This document shows positions 1 through 7,712 of a DNA stretch of 64,000 nt, in pieces. The notes beneath the pieces are model-generated. The model did no database searches and was not told the DNA's origin. It was given only the letters and a program-made list of their open reading frames with translations. The position numbers and the translations under genes are program-made. The stretch comes from Bacteroidales bacterium (GTDB taxonomy: Bacteria; Bacteroidota; Bacteroidia; Bacteroidales; UBA932), in contig JAEEIQ010000090.1 in NCBI GenBank assembly GCA_016281435.1, positions 62,001-126,000 of the forward strand. Direction: 5' to 3'. Numbering within the stretch: the stretch's first letter is position 1; every line of letters begins with the position of its first letter.

Positions 1-122
1 GTGGAAATAAAGTAGTACGCGACCCTTTGGGCGTCACGGGACTGGTTCCGAATGGGCAGCCCCTGGCCTGCCCGATAGGGACGGCCAAGGGTGCCTTCAA
101 GGATGTTGCCCCGGGGGGCGGG
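1..122. other. Window edge without a recognisable gene
   Basis: No start codon of a convincing gene is visible after the stop of the biotin carrier gene on the minus strand. Bases 71-110 are an imperfect copy of bases 126-167, which encode the last residues of the biotin carrier protein. In related decarboxylase clusters a membrane beta subunit gene follows; if present here it must start outside the window. Confidence 0.5.
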
Positions 123-554
123 CTACCCGATAGAGACGATCGGGGCGCCTTCGAGGACGGAGTCGCCGGTGGCGACGTGGACGGCGGTGACGGTGCCGGC
201 GAATTCGGCCTGGATCTCGTTCTCCATCTTCATGGCTTCGAGGACGGCGACCTTCTGGCCGGCGGTGATGCTGTCGCCTTCCTTGACGTCGACTTCGACT
301 ATGACCCCGGGAAGGGGAGAGACGATCTTGCGGGCGGCTCCGGAAGTGGCGGCCTTCGGAGATGCCTGCGATGAAGCTTCAGGAGTCGCCGAAGGGGCCG
401 AAACGCCGGCAGCAGGTGCGGCTGCAGGGGCTTCCTGTCCGAGCTCCACGCTGTAGGCTTCGCCGTTTACTTTCACCGACGCCTTGCCGTCTTCCATGCC
501 TTCGACGCAGACGTCGTAGGCCTTGCCGTCTATCTTGAATTTGTATTCTTTCAT
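123..554 (-). CDS. mmdC: Biotin carboxyl carrier protein of a decarboxylase/carboxylase
   Basis: 143 aa. The C-terminal half (about 73-143) is a biotinyl domain with the biotinylation motif AMKM at 107-110, so Lys109 should carry biotin. Residues 1-36 form a small N-terminal beta region and 37-72 an Ala/Pro/Ser-rich flexible linker that lets the domain swing between active sites. It is the last gene of a three-gene set transcribed leftwards with the carboxyltransferase and a 58-residue OadG-like protein, 4 bp downstream of the latter. The family carries CO2 from methylmalonyl-CoA (decarboxylase) or to propionyl-CoA (carboxylase); which one applies here is inferred from context. The symbol follows Veillonella usage and is tentative. 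Confidence 0.88.
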   Translation of the reverse strand: MKEYKFKIDGKAYDVCVEGMEDGKASVKVNGEAYSVELGQEAPAAAPAAGVSAPSATPEASSQASPKAATSGAARKIVSPLPGVIVEVDVKEGDSITAGQKVAVLEAMKMENEIQAEFAGTVTAVHVATGDSVLEGAPIVSIG

Positions 555-558
555 GATG

Positions 559-735
559 CTATTTCTTTAAGGGAGTGCGCCGGAATCCGAGAACCCGGCT
601 GTTCCACTGGCTTTCCGGATTGCGTGCGATGGTGATCACGCCGGTCTCGGTGTCGTGGACTTCGGCATCCAGATACAGGTGCAGGGCCATCGCAATGGCT
701 GCCGCGACCCGGCTGTCTTCCTTGCTCTTTCTCAT
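559..735 (-). CDS. OadG-like cytosolic tail protein (58 aa)
   Basis: Short ORF starting [10 protein letters not shown] at 735 and ending with TAG at 559-561. Its start overlaps the carboxyltransferase stop by one base (TGATG), and the biotin carrier gene begins 4 bp later, so it is translationally embedded in the operon. Sequence such as AAAIAMALHLYLD, VITIARNP and WNSRVLGFR matches, from my knowledge of the family, the cytosolic C-terminal part of decarboxylase gamma/OadG subunits in Bacteroidetes. The N-terminal membrane helix of OadG is absent. It probably helps assemble the carboxyltransferase or the biotin carrier. Function is inferred. Confidence 0.75.
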   Translation of the reverse strand: MRKSKEDSRVAAAIAMALHLYLDAEVHDTETGVITIARNPESQWNSRVLGFRRTPLKK

Positions 736-2297
736 CACAGCGGCAGGTTGTCGTGTTTCTTGGCAGGGAGATCCTGCCTCTTGGAAGCGGTGGCCTCCAG
801 GGCACGGATGACGCGGAATCGGGTGTTGCGGGGTTCGATGACGTCCTCGATGTAGCCCATCTGCGCAGCCTGATAGGGGTTGCAGAAGAGGTCGTCGTAC
901 TCCTTTTTCTTCTCCTCCTTGATGGCAGTCTGCCTCGCAGGGTCGGTCTCGGCCTTTATTTCCTTGCCGTAGAGGATGCCGACGGCTCCGTCAGCGCCCA
1001 TCACGGCTATGTTGGCAGAGGGCCAGGCGTAATTGACGTCGCCGCGCAGCTGCTTGCAGCTCATGACGATATGTGCCCCGCCGTAGCTCTTGCGAAGGGT
1101 CACCGTGACCTTGGGAACCGTAGCTTCGCCGTAGGCGTAGAGGAGTTTCGCACCGTTCGTGATGATGGCCCCGTACTCTTGCTGGGTCCCGCAGAGGAAG
1201 CCCGGCACGTCCACGAGGGTCACCAGGGGGATGTTGAAGGCGTCGCAGAAGCGCACGAAACGCGCAGCCTTGCGGGATGCGTTGATATCCAGGACGCCAG
1301 CCAGCACCTTGGGCTGGTTGGCGACGACTCCGACACTGCGCCCGCCCATGTGGGCGAATCCGACGATGATGTTCTTCGCGAAATCCTTGTGGATCTCGAA
1401 GAAATCGCCGTCGTCGACTATGCTTCGGATCACCCCGTACATATCGTAGGCCTTGTTGGGATTGTCGGGGATTATCTCGTTGAGGCTGTCTTCGGTACGG
1501 TTGACAGGGTCGTCGGTGGGCCGAACGGGAGCCTCTTCCATGTTGTTCTGGGGGATGAAGGAAAGCAGGCGCTTGATGGTCTCGATGGCTTCCTGCTCGT
1601 TTTCGGCCGCGAAGTGGGCGACGCCGGATTTCGAGGCGTGTACGCTGGCGCCGCCGAGTTGCTCCTGGTCCACGACTTCGCCGGTGACGCTCTTGACGAC
1701 GGCAGGGCCGGTCAGGAACATGTACGAGGTACTCCGGACCATCAGCGTGAAGTCGGTCAGGGCGGGGGAGTACACTGCTCCACCGGCGCAGGGACCCATG
1801 ATGGCGCTGATCTGCGGGATCACGCCGCTCGAGAGGATGTTCCGCTCGAAAATCTCGCCGTAGCCGGCCAGGGCGTCGATGCCTTCCTGGATGCGGGCTC
1901 CTCCGGAGTCGTTGAGGCCTATGCAGGGGGCTCCGTTGCGCACGGCCATGTCCATGACCTTGCAGATCTTCTCGGACATGGTTTTCGAGAGGGACCCGCC
2001 GCTGACGGTGAAGTCCTGCGCGAAGACATAGACGAGGCGGCCGCCTATGGTGCCCTGTCCGGTCACGACGCCGTCTCCGTCGAAGTGCTGGGCGTCCATG
2101 CCGAAGTTGGTGCAGCGGTGCCTCACGAACATGTCGAACTCCTCGAAGGAGCCCTCGTCAAGCAGCAGCGCAAGCCTCTCGCGGGCGGTCAGCTTGCCTT
2201 TCTCGTGCTGGGCGTCGATGCGCTTGGGCCCTCCGCCGAGGCGGGCCGAGGCGCGCCTTTCGACCAGCCCCTTTATCTTTTCCTGTTGGATGCTCAT
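735..2297 (-). CDS. mmdA: Methylmalonyl-CoA decarboxylase alpha / propionyl-CoA carboxylase beta subunit
   Basis: 520 aa carboxyltransferase, the normal length for the family. SGGARIQEG (131-139) and [16 protein letters not shown] (168-183) are the acyl-CoA/carboxybiotin oxyanion-hole signatures of the two crotonase-like halves. It moves a carboxyl group between methylmalonyl-CoA and carrier-bound biotin, part of the succinate-propionate route in gut Bacteroidales. First gene of a leftward operon with the OadG-like protein and the biotin carrier. A -7 box TATCTTTG (2325-2318, minus) lies 20 bp before the ATG. A long open frame on the opposite strand is a codon-bias shadow. Decarboxylase versus carboxylase cannot be decided from this subunit alone. 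Confidence 0.92.
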   Translation of the reverse strand: MSIQQEKIKGLVERRASARLGGGPKRIDAQHEKGKLTARERLALLLDEGSFEEFDMFVRHRCTNFGMDAQHFDGDGVVTGQGTIGGRLVYVFAQDFTVSGGSLSKTMSEKICKVMDMAVRNGAPCIGLNDSGGARIQEGIDALAGYGEIFERNILSSGVIPQISAIMGPCAGGAVYSPALTDFTLMVRSTSYMFLTGPAVVKSVTGEVVDQEQLGGASVHASKSGVAHFAAENEQEAIETIKRLLSFIPQNNMEEAPVRPTDDPVNRTEDSLNEIIPDNPNKAYDMYGVIRSIVDDGDFFEIHKDFAKNIIVGFAHMGGRSVGVVANQPKVLAGVLDINASRKAARFVRFCDAFNIPLVTLVDVPGFLCGTQQEYGAIITNGAKLLYAYGEATVPKVTVTLRKSYGGAHIVMSCKQLRGDVNYAWPSANIAVMGADGAVGILYGKEIKAETDPARQTAIKEEKKKEYDDLFCNPYQAAQMGYIEDVIEPRNTRFRVIRALEATASKRQDLPAKKHDNLPL

Positions 2298-2317
2298 CTT
2301 TTCATCATTAAAGCATA

Positions 2318-2325
2318 CAAAGATA
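2318..2325 (-). promoter_or_regulatory. -7 promoter box of the mmdA operon
   Basis: TATCTTTG on the minus strand fits the Bacteroidetes TAnnTTTG -7 element. Transcription would start about 16 bp before the mmdA ATG. No good TTTG -33 box at the usual distance is seen. Confidence 0.6.
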
Positions 2326-2363
2326 CTACATTATTTTGATATGGCGCTGTCAGGATTTTTTCG

Positions 2364-2371
2364 TACATTTG
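2364..2371 (+). promoter_or_regulatory. -7 promoter box of the aquaporin gene
   Basis: TACATTTG fits TAnnTTTG, 24 bp before the aquaporin ATG. A TTTG occurs at 2335-2338, but 25 bp away rather than the usual 19-20, so the -33 assignment is weak. Confidence 0.55.
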
Positions 2372-2395
2372 AACAACCAAAAAACATTTTGCAAA

Positions 2396-3073
2396 ATGAA
2401 AAAGTACTTTGCTGAATTCATCGGGACTGCGGTCCTGACGCTTCTCGGATGCGGCACCGCCGTGTTCCTCGGATGCGGTACCCCCGCCGGCGTGGTCGGC
2501 ACGGCCCTTGCGTTCGGCCTTGCCGTCGTGGCAATGGCCTATGCGATCGGGGGCATCTCCGGATGCCATATCAACCCTGCCATCACCCTCGGCGTCGCGA
2601 TCTCCGGGCGCATGAGCTGGAAGGATGCATGCGGCTACTGGTGCGGCCAGATCCTGGGCGGCATCGCCGGCGCGGCCATCCTCCTGTGGATATGCTCCTG
2701 CACCAATTTTGAGATGGGCGGAGCGAACATGGCCCAGGCCGGCGTCAGCACCTGCGGCGCATGGCTCACCGAGATCGTCGCCACCTTCATCTTCGTGTTC
2801 GTGGTCCTCGGAACCACCGACGAGAAGAAGGGTGCCGGCGCATTCGCAGGACTTGCCATCGGTCTCAGCCTCGTGCTCATCCACCTGGTGTGCATCAACC
2901 TGACCGGAACATCCGTGAACCCCGCCCGTTCGATCGGCCCTGCCATCTTCGTCGGCGGGAAGGCCCTCGCGCAGCTTCCCATCTTCATCTGCGCACCTCT
3001 TATCGGCGGAGCTCTCGCTGCGCTGGTCTGGAAGTGCCTCGGATGCGACTGCAAGTGCAAGAAGGCTGAATAA
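2396..3073 (+). CDS. aqpZ: Aquaporin Z-type water channel
   Basis: 225 aa with six predicted membrane segments and the two NPA half-helices (NPAIT near residue 61, NPARS near 183). The selectivity-filter residues of AqpZ can be placed: Phe in ALAFGL, His in LIHL, Thr in GTSVNPARS and Arg of NPAR, which is the narrow water-selective combination rather than a glycerol filter. I chose MKKYFAEF as start; the upstream in-frame extension is AT-rich promoter DNA. Unusual: many cysteines, with four in the last dozen residues (KCLGCDCKCKKAE). Single-gene unit with its own promoter and a strong terminator. Confidence 0.93.
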   Translation: MKKYFAEFIGTAVLTLLGCGTAVFLGCGTPAGVVGTALAFGLAVVAMAYAIGGISGCHINPAITLGVAISGRMSWKDACGYWCGQILGGIAGAAILLWICSCTNFEMGGANMAQAGVSTCGAWLTEIVATFIFVFVVLGTTDEKKGAGAFAGLAIGLSLVLIHLVCINLTGTSVNPARSIGPAIFVGGKALAQLPIFICAPLIGGALAALVWKCLGCDCKCKKAE

Positions 3074-3095
3074 GCCCGGTCGAGCACTGGATTCC

Positions 3096-3129
3096 AAGCG
3101 CTCCTGATGCCGTCGGGGGCGCTTTTTTC
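3096..3129 (+). terminator. Rho-independent terminator after the aquaporin gene
   Basis: AAGCGCTCC (3096-3104) pairs with GGGGCGCTT (3116-3124) with one wobble, followed by a T run. Confidence 0.85.
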
Positions 3130-3145
3130 TTGGCCTCAGAGGACC

Positions 3146-3535
3146 CTATTTAAATAGGTGGAGGACGGCAGTGCGGCTGTCAGGACGTCGGATGGAAGTG
3201 CGGAGACCAAGTTCCGCTGCTTTCAGCCGGGCTGCGAGCGCCGCCTGCCCGAGGAGGAAGGGATCGTTGTGCTGCAGGCTCAGTGTGGCGGCGGCTTCGT
3301 CGGAGACAAGCCCCAGGGCATCCGCCCCGTCCGCTCCGGCTGCGACAGCCAGCCCTGCTGCCCGTCCCAGGGCGTCGAGCTGGGCCTGGCGTACGAGGTA
3401 TGACGGATCCGCCGGCTCGCCGTGGGCGGCACCCAGCCGGTGCAGCAGGGTCTCCAGCGGGGGATTGTCCTTGCGCCATACGGTCCGTCCCGAGCGCAAC
3501 TCTTCCTGCCTTCTTTCGAGATAATTGTCAGCCAT
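3146..3535 (-). CDS. Hypothetical protein with MADNYLERR N-terminus
   Basis: 129 aa, unknown function. The start MADNYLERRQEEL at 3535 is preferred over an upstream TTG because MADNYLE-type openings recur in small Bacteroidetes proteins. It is rich in Ala and Leu, probably helical, without signal peptide or membrane segment. Transcribed away from recF with its own -7 box TATATTTG (3570-3563, minus). Its stop lies shortly after the aquaporin terminator, converging with that gene. No enzyme motif is recognisable. Confidence 0.7.
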   Translation of the reverse strand: MADNYLERRQEELRSGRTVWRKDNPPLETLLHRLGAAHGEPADPSYLVRQAQLDALGRAAGLAVAAGADGADALGLVSDEAAATLSLQHNDPFLLGQAALAARLKAAELGLRTSIRRPDSRTAVLHLFK

Positions 3536-3562
3536 GGTCTCTGTGCAGCTTTGATCCGGCTG

Positions 3563-3570
3563 CAAATATA
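3563..3570 (-). promoter_or_regulatory. -7 promoter box of the leftward hypothetical gene
   Basis: TATATTTG on the minus strand, 27 bp before the ATG at 3535. Confidence 0.55.
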
Positions 3571-3604
3571 CTGAATAATCATTCCGGTTTTTCCTGAAAA
3601 ATCG

Positions 3605-3612
3605 TATATTTG
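3605..3612 (+). promoter_or_regulatory. -7 promoter box of the recF operon, almost abutting the ATG
   Basis: TATATTTG ends only 6 bp before the recF ATG at 3619. With initiation 4-7 bp after the box the mRNA would have essentially no 5' leader. Confidence 0.6.
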
Positions 3613-3618
3613 TGTGTT

Positions 3619-4737
3619 ATGGCCGAACTCAGGAAGATAGTCGTTCAGGATTTCCGCAACATAGAGTTGCAGGAGCTGGAGTTCTCGTCCAACGTCAACT
3701 GTATCAGCGGCAACAACGGGGAAGGGAAGACCAACCTGCTGGATGCCGTGTGGTACCTTTCGATGACGAAAAGCTCCCGCGGGGTGCAGGACCGCTTCAA
3801 CTGGCGGCACGGCACCGGCGGTTTTGCCATTGCCGGGACCTATGGCCTGCCGGACGGCCTGACGACGCGTGTCAGCGTCAAAGTGGAAAGCGGTCCCCAG
3901 CAGTCTGTGACAAAGCAGATCAGGAGGGATGACAAGCCCTGCGAGCGCCTTTCCGACCATATCGGCGAGTTTCCGGTAGTGATGGTCAGTCCCGGCGACG
4001 GCGCCCTTGTCAGCGAGAGCGCGGACGAGAGGCGGCGCTTCGTCAATTCCGTCCTCTCGCAGATGGAACGGATGTATCTTTCCGACGTGCAGAAGTACAA
4101 CCGCATCCTGGACCAGCGCAACGCCGCCCTGAAGGACCATGGCTCCTCGGCGGAGGGCCTCCTGGATGCCCTTGACCCTATGCTGGAAGAGTACGGCAGG
4201 CGTATTTTCGAACGCCGGTCCGCTTTCATGAAGGAACTTGAACCAAGGATCCGGGATTTCTACTCCCGCATCTCCGGAGTCAAGGAGACGGTGTCCGTGG
4301 AGTACCGCTCCGACCTTGCCAAGGGGTCCCTGGAGGATATCCTCCGCGAGGGCCGTGGCAGGGACGTCATGCTCAAATACACGTTCTCCGGAATCCAGAG
4401 GGACGACTTCCTCTTCCAGATGGACGGGTATCCCATACGGAAATGCGGCTCGCAGGGTCAGCAGAAGAGTTTTCTCGTGGCCCTGAAGTTCGCCCAGTAT
4501 GAAATAATGCGTCAGGAAGGCGGCCCGCGTACGCCGATACTGCTGCTTGACGACCTTTTCGACAAGCTGGACCTGGATCGCATATCCAACCTCCTTCGTA
4601 TGGTCTCTGGAAACGGCTTCGGCCAGATCTTCATTACGGATGCCGATCCCGGACGCCTGCGCCGGACCGTGGATTCGATCACGTCGGACAGGGCGTATTT
4701 CGAGGCGGAAGGAGGCGTCTTCAAGACCGTCTTATGA
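3619..4737 (+). CDS. recF: DNA replication and repair protein RecF
   Basis: 372 aa SMC-like ATPase. The N-terminus has the RecF opening VVQDFRNI and Walker A GNNGEGKT (31-38). The C-terminal part has the ABC signature SQGQQKS (about 276-282) and Walker B LLLDDLFDKLD (about 309-319). RecF binds gapped DNA and with RecO/RecR loads RecA. The start at 3619 fits the family; a TTG three codons upstream lies inside the promoter box. It overlaps the next gene by ATGA, so recF, the DciA-like gene, pdxB and the DUF4301 gene form one rightward operon. Confidence 0.95.
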   Translation: MAELRKIVVQDFRNIELQELEFSSNVNCISGNNGEGKTNLLDAVWYLSMTKSSRGVQDRFNWRHGTGGFAIAGTYGLPDGLTTRVSVKVESGPQQSVTKQIRRDDKPCERLSDHIGEFPVVMVSPGDGALVSESADERRRFVNSVLSQMERMYLSDVQKYNRILDQRNAALKDHGSSAEGLLDALDPMLEEYGRRIFERRSAFMKELEPRIRDFYSRISGVKETVSVEYRSDLAKGSLEDILREGRGRDVMLKYTFSGIQRDDFLFQMDGYPIRKCGSQGQQKSFLVALKFAQYEIMRQEGGPRTPILLLDDLFDKLDLDRISNLLRMVSGNGFGQIFITDADPGRLRRTVDSITSDRAYFEAEGGVFKTVL

Positions 4738-5060
4738 GCAGGATGTCGAGAAAGGAGGCCGTCAGTTTCGGGGAAGTCCTCGCGGAGTTCTTCGGCAAGT
4801 CCCCCTTGCGCCGCGGGCATAACGAGCAGCGCGTCAAGGAGGCCTGGAACGAAGTCTCAGGAGCGGCGCAGGTGACCATCGGCTTCTTCTTCCGGGACGG
4901 CGTGCTGAACGTGACCATTTCTTCCTCGATGGCCCGGATGCAGCTCGAGATGAACAAGGTCCGGCTGCTGGCCGGAATCAATGAGGCGTTGATGAAGGAC
5001 CCTCTGTACATAGTTGAAGACGGGGACCGCTGCCCCGTCAAGGAGATAAAGTTGAGATGA
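4734..5060 (+). CDS. DUF721 / DciA-like protein
   Basis: 108 aa. The segment RVKEAWNEVSGAAQ followed by a beta-rich stretch (FFRDGVLNVTISSS) and ARMQLEMNKVRLL is the DUF721 pattern (W-x-x-V-x-G, then surface strands and L-x-x-x-K helices). DUF721 proteins include DciA, which helps load the replicative helicase, and the family typically sits next to recF. ATGA overlap with recF upstream and with pdxB downstream. Role inferred from family and neighbourhood. Confidence 0.85.
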   Translation: MSRMSRKEAVSFGEVLAEFFGKSPLRRGHNEQRVKEAWNEVSGAAQVTIGFFFRDGVLNVTISSSMARMQLEMNKVRLLAGINEALMKDPLYIVEDGDRCPVKEIKLR

Positions 5061-6091
5061 AGATAGTTGTTGACGCCAACGTCCCTTTCGTGGACGGCCT
5101 TTTCGAGCAGTGGGCCGATGTGGTCTACAAGGAGGGGGATGAAATCGGGCCCGACGACGTCAGGGACGCGGATGCCCTTCTGATCAGGACCAGGACCCGC
5201 TGTGACGCCGCTCTTCTTGAAGGCTCGGCCGTCAAGATGATAAGCACGGCTACGATCGGCGTGGACAATATCGACATGGATTATTGCCGAAGCCACGGCG
5301 TGTTCGTGCAGACCGCTTCCGGGAGCGTCGCCGGGGGAGTGATGGATTACGTGTTCTCGGCGCTTTACGGCACTGCGTCGCGCCGGCGCATAGCCTTGAC
5401 GGGAGCGACCTTCGGCATCGTCGGCGCCGGAGCCACCGGGACCAGGGTGGAGCAGATGGCCCGCCGGCTCGGGTTCAAGGTGCTGCTCTACGACCCTCCC
5501 CGGGCGGAGGAAGAAGGCCCGGGACAGTTCTGTACGCTGGACGCGCTCCTCGCGGAGTCGGACATAGTATCCATGCACATACCCCTGAACGAGAACACCA
5601 GGGGCATGGCGGATGCCTCGTTCTTCTCGAAAATGAAGGTGGGCGCCTTCTTCATCAACACTTCCCACGGCGAACTTGTCGTCGAGGACGACCTGATCGG
5701 AGCCATCCCGAAACTGGGCCCCGTCGTTATCGACACCTGGCACAACGAACCGGACGTCAACGTGCGCCTCGTCAGGATGGTCGACATCGCGACCCCGCAT
5801 ATCGCCGGTTATTCCTACCAGGGCAAGTTGAACTCCACGGCTGCGGCCGTCAGGTCCATAGCGCGCTTTTTCGGCATCAGTGACCTGTACGAGTATTTCC
5901 CGAAATCCGACATCCCCGAACTGGAATCCGTGCGGCTCGACGTGGCCGGCAAGTCCCAGGGGGAGATAGCGTCGATATTCCAGTATAATTATCCCATTTT
6001 CACGGATGATTTCATGTTCCGGATGGACCCGTCCGGCTTTGCGCGTCTTCGCGCGGAGTACCGCTACCGCCGGGAGTTTTATATCTATTGA
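5057..6091 (+). CDS. pdxB: Erythronate-4-phosphate dehydrogenase, catalytic Arg replaced
   Basis: 344 aa D-2-hydroxyacid dehydrogenase family protein of PdxB type; the family oxidises 4-phosphoerythronate in the DXP-independent vitamin B6 route. The Rossmann motif GIVGAGATGTRVE lies near 119-131. The catalytic Glu of NEPD (about 226) and His of TPHIAGYS (about 246) are present. The position that in the family is Arg (N-x-x-R-G) reads NTSHGEL: His204, codon CAC at 5666-5668. A C-terminal PdxB-type domain follows. ATGA overlap with the DUF721 gene; one base separates its stop from the next gene. Family assignment is firm, full activity is not. Confidence 0.88.
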   Translation: MKIVVDANVPFVDGLFEQWADVVYKEGDEIGPDDVRDADALLIRTRTRCDAALLEGSAVKMISTATIGVDNIDMDYCRSHGVFVQTASGSVAGGVMDYVFSALYGTASRRRIALTGATFGIVGAGATGTRVEQMARRLGFKVLLYDPPRAEEEGPGQFCTLDALLAESDIVSMHIPLNENTRGMADASFFSKMKVGAFFINTSHGELVVEDDLIGAIPKLGPVVIDTWHNEPDVNVRLVRMVDIATPHIAGYSYQGKLNSTAAAVRSIARFFGISDLYEYFPKSDIPELESVRLDVAGKSQGEIASIFQYNYPIFTDDFMFRMDPSGFARLRAEYRYRREFYIY

Positions 6092-6092
6092 C

Positions 6093-7646
6093 ATGTTTAC
6101 GAAAGAAGACCTCAGACAGATCGCGGGGCTCGGGATGGATCCCGCAGCCGTCAGCGCGCAGGTAAACCGCCTCAAGAAAGGCTTTCCATGGCTCGACATA
6201 GTTGCGCCTGCAGTGCCCGGGAGGGGAGTGAAGGTGCTGGGAGAAGCTGAAGCATCGGAGGCGGAAGCCTATTGCGACAGCGCGAAGACGGAAGGGCGAT
6301 GCAAGTTCGTACCCGCGTCCGGAGCGGCTTCCAGGATGTTCAAGGACATCTTTGCCGGTGCCGCGCAGCTAGCCGAAGGACACCCGCTGCCCCAGGATGC
6401 GCCCCTTGCCCGCCTGGCCGGGAGCATAAAGGATTTTGCGTTTTACACTCCGGAGGATTTCCCGACTTCCGATCCCGCCGACGTGGCCGGAAGGCTGCTT
6501 GGCGACAAGGGCCTTGGCTACGGCAGCAAGCCCAAGGGGGTGCTGAAATTCCACCGTTATCCGGATGAAGTGCGCACCGCACTCGCCGAGCACCTTGTCG
6601 AGGGGCAGGCGTACATGCGCAATCCGGACGGAACTGTCCGGCTCGAGATAACCGTGTCGCCGGAGCATCTGGACCTGTTCAAGAAGGCCCTGGAGGATGT
6701 CCGGCCTGCATTCGAGAAGCGCTACGGGGTCCGTTACGACGTGCGTTTCAGCTTCCAGGACAAGTCCACCGACACCATCGCGGTCGATCCGGACGGAAAG
6801 CCTTTCCGCAAGGATGACGGCAGCCTCCTGTTCCGACCGGCCGGACACGGCGCCCTTCTCCGCAACCTTGCCGGTGCAGGGGTCGAGCTGGTGTCCATAA
6901 AGAACATAGACAATGTCGCCGTCGAAAGGCTCCTGCCGGAAACGGCCCGCTGGAAGAAGATACTGATGGGCCGCGCCCTGCAGCTGAGGGATCGCATCCG
7001 CGGCTACCTTTTCGCCATGGACCAGGTCGAGGCGGTGCATCCTTTCTCGCCCATATTCTATTTTCCCGCGTACACCCCGACTCCGGCGGATCCTTACGCC
7101 AATCCCGAGGCACAGGAACTCTGCAACGAGATCGAGGATTTCCTCAGGGATGAGTTCTGTATCGAGATCCCGCAGGCGAAGGACTGCCGGGGCAGGGCTG
7201 AAGCGCTGCGCTCCAAGCTGGACCGCCCCCTGAGGGTGTGCGGCATGGTGCGTAACCAGGGAGAGCCCGGAGGCGGCCCCTTCATCGTCCGCTCCAAGGA
7301 CGGTTCGACTTCGCTGCAGATCCTGGAAAGCGTCCAGATCAACAAGGACGATCCCGGGGCCCTGGCCGCCATGAAGGCATCCACGCATTTCAACCCCGTG
7401 GACCTCGTGTGCTGCCTCCTGGACCGTGACGGGAATCCTTATGACCTTGAGGAATATACCGATCCCGAGACCGGGTTCATCTCCTCGAAGAGTTTCCAGG
7501 GGCGCGAGCTGAAGGCCCTCGAACTGCCCGGGCTCTGGAATGGGGCGATGTCGGACTGGAACACTCAGTTCGTCGAGGTTCCGCTGGAAACTTTCAACCC
7601 AGTGAAGACGGTCCTGGACCTTCTGAGGCCCCAGCATCAGGTATGA
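6093..7646 (+). CDS. DUF4301 family protein, nucleotidyltransferase-like motifs
   Basis: 517 aa, soluble, close to the length of Bacteroidetes DUF4301 proteins. Start MFTKEDLRQI follows the pdxB stop by one base. KFVPASGAASRMFKD (about 70-84) and KPKGVLKFHRYP (about 148-159) resemble the glycine-rich and K-P-x-G loops of sugar-nucleotide pyrophosphorylases, and DKSTDTIAVDPDGKPFRKDDG could be a metal/substrate region. This similarity is my inference; the substrate is unknown. Last gene of the recF operon; a promoter for the next gene overlaps its end. Confidence 0.82.
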   Translation: MFTKEDLRQIAGLGMDPAAVSAQVNRLKKGFPWLDIVAPAVPGRGVKVLGEAEASEAEAYCDSAKTEGRCKFVPASGAASRMFKDIFAGAAQLAEGHPLPQDAPLARLAGSIKDFAFYTPEDFPTSDPADVAGRLLGDKGLGYGSKPKGVLKFHRYPDEVRTALAEHLVEGQAYMRNPDGTVRLEITVSPEHLDLFKKALEDVRPAFEKRYGVRYDVRFSFQDKSTDTIAVDPDGKPFRKDDGSLLFRPAGHGALLRNLAGAGVELVSIKNIDNVAVERLLPETARWKKILMGRALQLRDRIRGYLFAMDQVEAVHPFSPIFYFPAYTPTPADPYANPEAQELCNEIEDFLRDEFCIEIPQAKDCRGRAEALRSKLDRPLRVCGMVRNQGEPGGGPFIVRSKDGSTSLQILESVQINKDDPGALAAMKASTHFNPVDLVCCLLDRDGNPYDLEEYTDPETGFISSKSFQGRELKALELPGLWNGAMSDWNTQFVEVPLETFNPVKTVLDLLRPQHQV

Positions 7647-7647
7647 T

Positions 7648-7678
7648 TTTGATAATTGCCCCGTTTTTTATAAATTTG
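7648..7678 (+). promoter_or_regulatory. Bacteroidetes promoter, full match
   Basis: TTTG (7648-7651), 19 bp spacer, TAAATTTG (7671-7678). This matches both consensus elements. Expected start is about 30 bp before the ATG at 7713. Confidence 0.85.
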
Positions 7679-7712
7679 CGGGCTTTTATGTAAACAAGAC
7701 ATTTTAACAGAT

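Noticed and set aside
753..2339. 528-codon open frame on the plus strand opposite mmdA
   Set aside because: Product of GC-rich codon bias; the minus-strand frame encodes a full carboxyltransferase with all motifs.
6369..7637. 422-codon open frame opposite the DUF4301 gene
   Set aside because: Antisense shadow; composition and lack of motifs argue against coding, and the plus frame continues the recF operon.
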